Below are positions 1 to 5,418 of a DNA stretch of 22,907 nucleotides, in pieces. Position 1 is the stretch's first letter; every line of letters starts with the position of its first letter. The translations under genes and the position numbers were made by a program. Source of the stretch: DASZCR01 sp035942915 (GTDB lineage: Bacteria > Acidobacteriota > Blastocatellia > Pyrinomonadales > Pyrinomonadaceae); contig DASZCR010000210.1 in the NCBI GenBank assembly GCA_035942915.1, positions 1 to 22,907 on the forward strand. Direction: 5' to 3'. Below the pieces are notes generated by a model. It saw only the letters and a program-made list of their open reading frames with translations, did no database searches and was not told the DNA's origin.

Positions 1-10
1 GGTTACGGAC

Positions 11-48
11 GAAGGGCGCTCGAACTCGGCTGAGGTCAAGCGCCCTTC
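11..48. terminator. Inverted repeat, possible terminator at left edge
   Basis: Perfect 10-bp arms, GAAGGGCGCT (11-20) and AGCGCCCTTC (39-48), enclose an 18-nt loop. It lies just beyond the stop of the leftward XRE gene, so it could end that transcript or one entering from the left. Neither side has a clear T-run, so the terminator role is only a guess. Confidence 0.35.
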
Positions 49-76
49 ATGAAACTTTAGCCCTGGGACCGCCGCG

Positions 77-508
77 TCACTTCCGGCCCTTGCGGCCGCG
101 CGTGTCCTGGCCGGGATGGGAGAACTGCGCGTAGGCGACGCGGAAGAGCTCGGAGAGGGCTTTGGCCGTCTCCGGCGTCAGGTTACGGTCGGCTCTGAGA
201 TGCGCCTCGACGATGTCGGGCATGGCTTCCTGCGGGAAGTAGACGACCGGCGCGGCCGCCTCGCGTCCGTCGGTCGTCGCACGCCCCGACATGACACGCT
301 CCATCGGCATATTGAGCCATCCCGTGAGACGCGCGATGTTGTCCGCATCGGGTTTGCCCGTGCCGTTTTCGATGCGCGAGAGCGTCGACGCAGAGACTCC
401 CGTCTCGTCGGCCACGTCCCTCAAACTGAGACCCAACTCCTCGCGCTTGCGCCGGATGGCGCGTCCCAATTCGACCGTATTTACTAGACTTTTCGACGTT
501 TCTGCCAT
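77..508 (-). CDS. XRE-family HTH transcriptional regulator
   Basis: A 143-aa cytoplasmic DNA-binding protein. Residues about 13-68 form a classic Cro/CI-type helix-turn-helix (LGRAIRRKREELGLSLRDVA, then GVSASTLSRIENGTGKP). The C-terminal part (AHLRADRNLTPETAKALSEL, then FRVAYAQF) is probably a small helical dimerisation or effector region, and the end is basic. I chose the ATG at 508 because AAGGAGG lies about 9 nt upstream; an ATG at 541 in the same frame lacks this. It is divergent from the coiled-coil/SWIM-Rad52 operon, with repressor-like half-sites over that operon's promoter. The inference is that it represses the operon and perhaps itself. No metallopeptidase partner of the IrrE/ImmA type is present in the window, so the inducing signal is unknown. 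The family call is firm; the target is inferred. Confidence 0.9.
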   Translation of the reverse strand: MAETSKSLVNTVELGRAIRRKREELGLSLRDVADETGVSASTLSRIENGTGKPDADNIARLTGWLNMPMERVMSGRATTDGREAAAPVVYFPQEAMPDIVEAHLRADRNLTPETAKALSELFRVAYAQFSHPGQDTRGRKGRK

Positions 509-577
509 TTCCTTCGGCCTCCTTCGGGCTTCCGCGCGCATCTAATTCAGGACGCGGCCAAGCCCTCACAATTCGAG

Positions 578-606
578 AAAATAGCACAGTAAAATCCCGA
601 ACGCAA
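578..606 (-). promoter_or_regulatory. Promoter of the XRE regulator gene
   Basis: Read on the minus strand: -35 TTGCGT (606-601), a 17-nt spacer, then -10 TATTTT (583-578) preceded by TGC, giving an extended -10 element. The predicted start lies about 60 nt upstream of the ATG at 508. Its -35 box is 15 nt from the -35 of the divergent promoter, so the two promoters probably influence each other. Confidence 0.55.
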
Positions 607-621
607 GACTTTGTTTTATGC

Positions 622-650
622 TTGCAACAGGGATGGAACCGTGATACACT
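622..650 (+). promoter_or_regulatory. Promoter of the coiled-coil / SWIM-Rad52 operon
   Basis: -35 TTGCAA (622-627), a 17-nt spacer and -10 TACACT (645-650), with TG at 642-643 giving an extended -10 (TGATACACT). The expected transcription start is near 657. The -10 lies inside the operator palindrome, so a bound repressor would block RNA polymerase directly. Confidence 0.65.
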
Positions 651-667
651 GTTTCACGTATGAAACA
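641..667. promoter_or_regulatory. Three-half-site operator over the -10 region
   Basis: Three related 8-nt half-sites: GTGATACA (641-648), TGTTTCAC (650-657, the reverse complement of GTGAAACA) and ATGAAACA (660-667). The first two make a 17-bp palindrome, GTGATACACTGTTTCAC, with one mismatched pair. The second and third make an 18-bp palindrome that shares the middle half-site. The two centres are about one helical turn apart. This is typical of XRE-repressor operators, and the divergent XRE gene is the obvious candidate ligand, which is an inference. Confidence 0.6.
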
Positions 668-719
668 AGACGGTTTTTGTAGGAGCCGTCAGGAGAGAGA
701 TTCAAGGAGACTGAAGGCC

Positions 720-911
720 GTGACGACCGAGCATATTTGGGAGACGTTCGACAGCCTTTTCAAGACGGTTCACCGGCAGGGTCGGCGCGTCGAAGAACTC
801 GAAGCGCGCATCATCGACCTCGAACGGCGTCTACAGGAGCGCGGCTCTCATCAACCGCCGAAGGCGGTCGAGCCGACGATGTCGGAGATGCCTGCGGAGC
901 GCGCGGCCTGA
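720..911 (+). CDS. Small coiled-coil protein, unknown function
   Basis: A 63-aa protein starting at GTG 720, supported by AAGGAG (704-709) 10 nt upstream. An in-frame ATG at 660 is unlikely because it lies within the operator at the expected transcription start. The N-terminal half (TTEHIWETFDSLFKTVHRQG) leads into a heptad-like helix (RRVEELEARIIDLERRLQER) that should form a short coiled coil. The rest is a Pro/Glu-rich tail. It is the first gene of the operon, 38 nt upstream of the SWIM-Rad52 gene. I do not recognise a family. It could be an oligomerisation partner or a small regulator of the downstream protein; nothing in the sequence decides between these. Confidence 0.65.
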   Translation: MTTEHIWETFDSLFKTVHRQGRRVEELEARIIDLERRLQERGSHQPPKAVEPTMSEMPAERAA

Positions 912-949
912 AGTTTAGTTTGAAGGATTTTGGAGCAAGGAGAGAGGCG

Positions 950-2224
950 ATGGCAGCCGTACTCGACAAAAAAGCGATGATGCGCGACAAGCGCGCACAG
1001 GGCATTGCCGCGATGGGATTGGTCAACCGCGAGGGCGACCGCTTCCGCGTCACGACGCCGACTTTGCGCGGACGCCGTTCGAGCTACGAAGTGTGGCGCG
1101 ACGATGCCGGCAAGGTGCGCTGCTCGTGCCTCGAATTCGAGGAGCAGTCGGCCACCGAGCCGGGCTTCCGTTGCGAGCACATTCTGGCCGTCAAGCACTC
1201 GCTCCTGAACAAAAGTTCTGAGGCCGTCACCAAGCAGCCGAAGGAGAAGTCCGTCGCGCCGCCACAGGTCGCGACCGTGCAGCAGAGCGTGAACGACACG
1301 CCCAACACAAACGACAAAGACGCATCCGAGAAACGCGACGCCGCCACAGAGGCGACTCTGCGGTCGCCACGGCGCACGCCGCGTTTCGCACGGGAGCAGA
1401 ACGAGCCGGAGGAAGCTTCTGAAGAGTTGCTTCTGACGGGTTCGCTCGCGCAACACAGTTACGAAGAGGAGCAAGAGATGAGCAAGAAGCAACAGACAGT
1501 TCACGTCGAAGAGCAGCAGCAGCCGAACGACGATTTCATCACGGCCGAGGAGCACGAGGCCATGCACGCAGGCAACGGCGCGGTCGTCCCGCTGGCCTTC
1601 ACCAACACGCTGCGCACGCTGCGCCAGCCGATTGACCGCGCGCTCGTCAAAACGCGCGAGGGCTGGACTGACCGCAACGGCCAGAAGCACATGGTCGAAT
1701 ACGTCGAGTGGCACACGGTCGCAGACCTGCTCGACCGCGTCGCCCCCACCTGGTCACATTCCGTGCGCGGCATCGTGCAGATTGGCGACATGGTTGCCGT
1801 CACCTGCGCCATCACCATCGACGGCGTGACGCGCGAAGGCGTCGGGACGGGAACGGCCGACAACGAAACCGGCATCAAGAAGGCCGAGCACGACGCCTTG
1901 AAGCGCGCGGCCATCAAGTTCGGCATCGCGCGCGACCTCTACCAGAGAGAGTCGGACGTGATTGAGTCGAACGGCGCGGGGCCGCAGGCCGGAGATTTCC
2001 CGCGCGACCCGCTCGCCAAGTCGATGTCCGACCTCGTTACGCCGAAGCAACTCGGCATGATTCGCGCGCTCGCGCGTGAGGCCGGGGTCGATGTGGAAGA
2101 GGAGTGCCAGCAGGCTCTGCGCTGCCGCACGGAAGAGTTGTCGAAGCGCGCCGCGTCGAGCTTCATCGACCACCTGAAGAACCTTCAGGGCGAAGCGGCG
2201 GGCGGCATGCGTCGCGCCAGCTAA
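950..2224 (+). CDS. SWIM zinc finger - Rad52-type annealing fusion protein
   Basis: A 424-aa protein starting at ATG 950, with AAGGAGAG at 937-944; the open frame extends further upstream but overlaps the preceding gene. Residues about 15-85 hold a SWIM zinc finger with C58, C60, C75 and H77 (CxC-x14-CxH). Residues about 90-205 are a low-complexity acidic/Gln-rich linker. Residues about 215-335 match the Rad52/Rad22 single-strand annealing family (hallmarks RVAPTWSHSVRGIVQ, GTADNETGIKKAEHDALKRA and AIKFGIARDLYQ). Residues about 350-415 form a helical module (TPKQLGMIRALAREAGVD). Rad52-like proteins anneal complementary ssDNA in repair or recombination; SWIM fingers bind DNA or protein and also occur in Rad51-paralogue partners. 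Placement behind an XRE-controlled promoter suggests induced expression. The domain calls are strong; the role in the cell is inferred. Confidence 0.85.
   Translation: MAAVLDKKAMMRDKRAQGIAAMGLVNREGDRFRVTTPTLRGRRSSYEVWRDDAGKVRCSCLEFEEQSATEPGFRCEHILAVKHSLLNKSSEAVTKQPKEKSVAPPQVATVQQSVNDTPNTNDKDASEKRDAATEATLRSPRRTPRFAREQNEPEEASEELLLTGSLAQHSYEEEQEMSKKQQTVHVEEQQQPNDDFITAEEHEAMHAGNGAVVPLAFTNTLRTLRQPIDRALVKTREGWTDRNGQKHMVEYVEWHTVADLLDRVAPTWSHSVRGIVQIGDMVAVTCAITIDGVTREGVGTGTADNETGIKKAEHDALKRAAIKFGIARDLYQRESDVIESNGAGPQAGDFPRDPLAKSMSDLVTPKQLGMIRALAREAGVDVEEECQQALRCRTEELSKRAASSFIDHLKNLQGEAAGGMRRAS
1465..1480 (+). promoter_or_regulatory. Internal ribosome binding site and ATG before the Rad52 domain
   Basis: AGAGGAG (1465-1471) is followed after 6 nt by ATG 1478, in frame with the SWIM-Rad52 gene and placed in the linker just before the Rad52 domain. 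Initiation here would give a 248-aa Rad52-only protein (1478-2224). The coding frame also accounts for the motif (Glu-rich EEEQE), so it may be coincidental. Confidence 0.4.
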
Positions 2225-2250
2225 GGACGAACAGAGAGGGGCTGTTGGCG

Positions 2251-2305
2251 GAAAGCGTCGGGTCGGTCGCCGAGAGATTCGGCAGATGAGTCCGCCGACG
2301 CTTTC
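2251..2305 (+). other. Intergenic hairpin between SWIM-Rad52 and HTH genes
   Basis: Perfect 11-bp arms, GAAAGCGTCGG (2251-2261) and CCGACGCTTTC (2295-2305), with a 33-nt loop, fill most of the 108-nt gap. No T-run follows, so it is more likely an mRNA stability or processing element between cistrons than a terminator. Confidence 0.5.
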
Positions 2306-2332
2306 AGCCCGCCGCCCGGGAGGGTTAAAGAG

Positions 2333-2869
2333 ATGACGACTGAAGAGTTGATTCAGGAACAAGCGCAGCAGCAGCCGCTCTCGCTCGACATCGAGTACGC
2401 GGACGAGCCACAGGCCTCCGCGTCGGTCGCAACTGATGAACAGGCTGCTCCTGCCACAGAGTCGTTCGAGCACAAGTCGAAGAAGGAGCAGATTCTTTCG
2501 CTCTACGAGGCTGGCACGACCGATATCGCAGAGATTGTGCGCAAGGTTTCGGCGCGGCCTTCTTACGTCGCGCAGGTCTTGCAGCAGGCCGGACACCTGA
2601 CCGGCTACTTCGACCTCTACACGACGACGGCGCGCGAGCAGAACGTCTACACGCGTTTCTTCCGCAACGTGCTGTCGTTCAAAAATCCGGAGGCGGCGCG
2701 CGAGAGCGTGCAAAAAATCGACCGCCTCTACAACTATTTCGAGCGCCTCGGCGACCGCGCCGGACAGCATCAGGCAATGGTGCTCGCGCTGACGGGTAAG
2801 AACCGCGCGCGTTGGAGTGGCAAACAGGAAGAGGCGGAAATTTTCAGTGAATGGCTCGCCGCGCATTAA
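2333..2869 (+). CDS. Hypothetical protein with helix-turn-helix-like segment
   Basis: A 178-aa protein with GGGAGGG (2318-2324) 8 nt before the ATG. Residues 1-47 are acidic and Gln/Ala-rich, probably disordered. Residues about 50-86 (KKEQILSLYEAGTTDIAEIV, ending VAQVLQQAG) look like a resolvase/sigma-type helix-turn-helix that selects on repeated AGxTxxxIAxxV spacing. Residues about 90-178 are helical and rich in aromatics (YTRFFRNVLSFKNPE, RLYNYFERLGDRAGQHQAMV). I do not recognise a named family. It is cotranscribed with the SWIM-Rad52 gene and followed directly by a terminator, so it probably works in the same process, as a DNA-binding partner or regulator. That is an inference from position. 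Confidence 0.7.
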   Translation: MTTEELIQEQAQQQPLSLDIEYADEPQASASVATDEQAAPATESFEHKSKKEQILSLYEAGTTDIAEIVRKVSARPSYVAQVLQQAGHLTGYFDLYTTTAREQNVYTRFFRNVLSFKNPEAARESVQKIDRLYNYFERLGDRAGQHQAMVLALTGKNRARWSGKQEEAEIFSEWLAAH

Positions 2870-2939
2870 GAGCCGAACAAGTTTTAAGAAGGAACACAAG
2901 CAGTCCCTCGCAGGCAGTCTACGAGCAAGGGGTGGTTTG

Positions 2940-2983
2940 AAAGGTGAGTTCATCTCAAGCGAGGGGACTCGCCTTTCTTTTTT
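2940..2983 (+). terminator. Intrinsic terminator of the SWIM-Rad52 operon
   Basis: Arms AAAGGTGAGT (2940-2949) and ACTCGCCTTT (2967-2976) form a 10-bp stem with one G-U pair and a 17-nt loop, followed by C and six Ts (2978-2983). This is a textbook Rho-independent terminator. It separates the repair module from the VOC genes. Confidence 0.85.
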
Positions 2984-3035
2984 GGCAACAGTTCTACCAC
3001 CAATCCGAACTTAAAATCTGAAGGAGAGACTTGCG

Positions 3036-3437
3036 ATGGCTGAACACACTATCCCGGCCACGGGAACTTTCGTCTGGAACGAATTATCCTCAACCGATGT
3101 CGAGGCGGCCAAGAAGTTCTACGCCGAGTTGCTCGGCTGGCGTTACAAGGGCGGCGATGTCGAAGGCTTCGCCTACACGGAGTTCATCCCCGCAGGCGGC
3201 GACAAACCCATCGGCGGCATGTTCCAGATGGGCAAGGAGTTCGGCGACGCTCCGTCGCACTGGATGGCCTACGTCTCGGTCGCAGACGTGGACGCCTCCG
3301 CGCGCCGCGCCGAAGAACTGGGCGGCAAGGTCTGCGTACCGCCGACAGACATTCCAAACGTCGGCCGCTTCTGCGTCATCAACGACCCTAGCGGCGCGAC
3401 CCTCTCGCTCGTCACACTGAGCGGCGCACACTCTTAA
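3036..3437 (+). CDS. VOC family protein (glyoxalase/bleomycin-resistance fold)
   Basis: A 133-aa protein with AAGGAGAG 9 nt before the ATG. It has the vicinal-oxygen-chelate beta-alpha-beta-beta-beta pattern: TFVWNELSSTDVEAAKKFYA at the start, GWRYKG, then HWMAYVSVADVDASARRAEE and NDPSGATLSLV at the end. It resembles the CFP-30-like group described as predicted enzymes related to lactoylglutathione lyase. The usual metal ligands are not certain from sequence alone, so substrate and even catalysis are open. A second VOC gene follows, and a pair of single-module VOC proteins could form a heterodimer; that is only a possibility. Confidence 0.9.
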   Translation: MAEHTIPATGTFVWNELSSTDVEAAKKFYAELLGWRYKGGDVEGFAYTEFIPAGGDKPIGGMFQMGKEFGDAPSHWMAYVSVADVDASARRAEELGGKVCVPPTDIPNVGRFCVINDPSGATLSLVTLSGAHS

Positions 3438-3570
3438 AGTTTTCCCACGAACGGCCGGCGGCCGAGAGCAGCCCGCGCCAGACGCATTTCCAACCTCGCC
3501 GACAATTCAACCCGCGCGTGTGGGCTTCAGACGACTTCTGCCTGCACGCTCGCAGCAAGGAGCACACAGG

Positions 3571-3969
3571 ATGCCTAGAGTGGTGCATTTTGAAATCAGT
3601 GTGGACGAGCCGGAGCGCGCCTGTCGTTTCTACAACAACGTCTTCGGCTGGCAGACGCGCAAGTGGGGCGAGAGCGGGGGCGGCATCGACGCCTCGCAGG
3701 AATACTGGCTGATTGAGACGGGCGACGAAGGCGAGCGCGGCATCAACGGCGGCCTCTACAGGCGACATCAGGGGATGGGTTTCACCGCGCACGTCAACAC
3801 CATCGACGTGCCCTCGGTTGACGACTTTATCGAGAAGGTACAGGCGCACGGCGGGCGCGCCGTGACGCAGAAGATGCACATCCCCGGCGTCGGCCACTTC
3901 GCCTACTGCGAAGACACGGAGGGCAACACCTTCGGCATATTGCAACCCGAACCCCGCGCGACCGATTGA
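3571..3969 (+). CDS. VOC family protein, second copy
   Basis: A 132-aa protein. I start it at ATG 3571, preceded by AAGGAG (3557-3562) at 8 nt; an in-frame ATG at 3520 is upstream of this site and adds residues outside the fold. Motifs: VVHFEISVDEPERACRFYNN, FGWQTRKWG, a middle GINGGLYRRH, then FTAHVNTIDVPSVDDFIEKV and EDTEGNTFGILQ. The terminal E (in GNTFGILQPEP) lies near the place where metal-binding glutamates sit in this superfamily. It differs clearly in sequence from the preceding VOC protein, so it is not a recent duplicate. Substrate unknown. Confidence 0.9.
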   Translation: MPRVVHFEISVDEPERACRFYNNVFGWQTRKWGESGGGIDASQEYWLIETGDEGERGINGGLYRRHQGMGFTAHVNTIDVPSVDDFIEKVQAHGGRAVTQKMHIPGVGHFAYCEDTEGNTFGILQPEPRATD

Positions 3970-4032
3970 AGCAGGCTCGACATAGAGCTTCCCCTCAACA
4001 CGCGCACGGGAAGCGAAAGGAGAAAGACTCTC

Positions 4033-4479
4033 ATGCTCAGAATCAACTACACGGCCGTGCTCGTCTCGGCGATTCTCTACTGGATGCTCGGCGCGCTCTG
4101 GTATTCGCCGCTGCTGTTTGCGGGCAAGTTCATCGAGTTGACGGGCTGGACGCCGCAGCAGTTGGAAGCGATTCAGGCGGCCGGGACGGGCAAGCTGGTG
4201 GCGGGCGCTTTCATCAGTTCACTCGTCCTCGCCTACGTGCTCGCACACTTCGTCCGCTTCACGCGCTCCGAGACGGCGCTTGACGGCGCGCGGACGGGCT
4301 TCTGGCTCTGCCTCGGCTTCGTCCTCACGAGCAACCTCGAAACCGTCCTCTTCGAGAACCGGCCGCTCGGCCTCTACCTCATCAACAACGGCTACCATCT
4401 CGCAGGCTTCCTCATGATGGGCGCGCTGCTCGGCGCATGGAAGCGCCGCGAGTCCCCCGTCCTCGCCTACGAGTCGTAA
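4033..4479 (+). CDS. DUF1761 family integral membrane protein
   Basis: A 148-aa protein with AAAGGAG 10 nt upstream. Four hydrophobic segments: residues about 7-28 (LVSAILYWMLGALWYSPLLF), 55-75 (VAGAFISSLVLAYVLAHFV), 92-110 and 118-138 (AGFLMMGALLGAW). The N-terminal GALWYSPLLF and the C-terminal pattern LFENRPLGLYLINNGYH followed by the MGALLGAW helix are characteristic of DUF1761. The biochemical function of the family is unknown. It lies 63 nt after the second VOC gene and is followed by a strong hairpin, so it probably ends that transcription unit. Confidence 0.85.
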   Translation: MLRINYTAVLVSAILYWMLGALWYSPLLFAGKFIELTGWTPQQLEAIQAAGTGKLVAGAFISSLVLAYVLAHFVRFTRSETALDGARTGFWLCLGFVLTSNLETVLFENRPLGLYLINNGYHLAGFLMMGALLGAWKRRESPVLAYES

Positions 4480-4529
4480 ACCCCGCTTCTTCGCGTCTTC
4501 CGTTCGACGCACAGACGCGAAGGACAAAG

Positions 4530-4585
4530 AGGCGGAAGGCAGACAAGACAGGTCGCGTCTCTCGTCTGCCTTCTGCCTTCTTCTT
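4530..4585. terminator. 15-bp hairpin, probable terminator
   Basis: Positions 4530-4544 pair with 4564-4578 (15 bp, one G-U pair), and an inner AGAC/GTCT stem (4546-4549 with 4557-4560) caps the loop. TCTTCTT follows on the plus strand. It probably ends the VOC/DUF1761 transcript. A TATACT at 4590-4595 directly after it may be the -10 of the next gene, though no good -35 is visible. Confidence 0.65.
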
Positions 4586-4623
4586 GGTCTATACTTCCTT
4601 CAGGGGGAGGGCTTAAGACCGGG

Positions 4624-5292
4624 ATGCCTGCGAAAAACGAAGACCTGCACGGCAACGTGCCGGACAAGGCAGACGTGGCGCTGCTGTTGATTGACGTGAT
4701 TAACGACCTTGAGTTTGACAGCGGACGCGAACTGTTAACTCATGCGCTGCCGATGGCCGAGAACCTCGCGCGTCTGAAACGCCGCGCTAAAGAGGCGGGC
4801 GTTCCCGTCATCTACGTCAACGACAACTTCGGCCGCTGGCAGTCGGATTTCAACAAGCTGCTCAAGCATTGTCTCGAAGACCGTGTCTGCGGCCAGCCGC
4901 TCGCCGAAATCCTCCGTCCCTCAGAGGACGACTACTTCGTCCTCAAGCCCAAACATTCCGGCTTCTTCTCGACGACGCTCGACATCCTGCTCGACTATCT
5001 ACAGGTCAAGACGCTTATCCTGACCGGTCTGACCGCAGATATCTGCGTGCTCTTTACGGCCAACGACGCCTACATGCGCGACTTCAACCTCGTCGTTCCC
5101 TCCGACTGCGTCGCCTCGAACGACCCCGAAGAGAACCGGCACGCGCTCGAAACCATGCGCCGCCTGCTCAAAGCCGACACGCGAACATCCGACGAGATTG
5201 ACCTCGAAGAGTTGAAACGCGCTGCCCGGCGCGACGATGAAGAGGAGCCGAAACCTCAACCGCAGGCGCAGCAGTTTGCCGACAACAAGTGA
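4624..5292 (+). CDS. Isochorismatase-family cysteine hydrolase
   Basis: A 222-aa protein of the isochorismatase/nicotinamidase superfamily. The catalytic triad is visible: D24 (LLLIDVINDLEF), K108 (VLKPKHSGFFST) and C141 (LTGLTADICVLFTANDAY). The family core ends near residue 195. The last 25 residues are charged and Pro/Gln-rich (DDEEEPKPQPQAQQ), an extra tail of unknown role. The family hydrolyses amide or ether bonds in small molecules such as nicotinamide, isochorismate, ureidoacrylate or N-carbamoyl compounds; the sequence does not show which. GGAGG (4606-4610) lies 13 nt before the ATG, somewhat far. It appears to have its own transcript between the 4530-4585 hairpin and ligD. Confidence 0.9.
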   Translation: MPAKNEDLHGNVPDKADVALLLIDVINDLEFDSGRELLTHALPMAENLARLKRRAKEAGVPVIYVNDNFGRWQSDFNKLLKHCLEDRVCGQPLAEILRPSEDDYFVLKPKHSGFFSTTLDILLDYLQVKTLILTGLTADICVLFTANDAYMRDFNLVVPSDCVASNDPEENRHALETMRRLLKADTRTSDEIDLEELKRAARRDDEEEPKPQPQAQQFADNK

Positions 5293-5418
5293 CGCCGGAG
5301 CATCGGTTTCGAGTACGGTATCGGACAGAAGATTTACCGATGGATTGCTATTTCTGTGTTATCTTCCCCTAACGACCCCCTTTGAAGTCTTAATTCCCTC
5401 TTGCCCTCGGAGATGAGG

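Noticed and set aside
660..719. ATG 660 as start of the small coiled-coil protein
   Set aside because: It lies inside the operator, at about the predicted transcription start, with no ribosome binding site. GTG 720 has a good one.
1754..2953. A 399-codon open frame on the minus strand opposite the SWIM-Rad52 and HTH genes
   Set aside because: It spans two well-supported genes and a terminator, and its translation is Arg/Leu-rich without any motif. It is a by-product of GC-rich codon use.
77..2983. Left module as a prophage remnant
   Set aside because: An XRE regulator and a Rad52-type protein can be phage genes, but no integrase, structural, lysis or replication gene or attachment repeat is visible, and codon use matches the neighbours.
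2870..3035. Known riboswitch upstream of the VOC gene
   Set aside because: Apart from the terminator and one alternative pairing I recognise no conserved core of any riboswitch class.
5301..5342. CATCGGT / ACCGATG inverted repeat after the isochorismatase gene
   Set aside because: A 7-bp stem with a 28-nt loop and no T-run is too weak to call a terminator.
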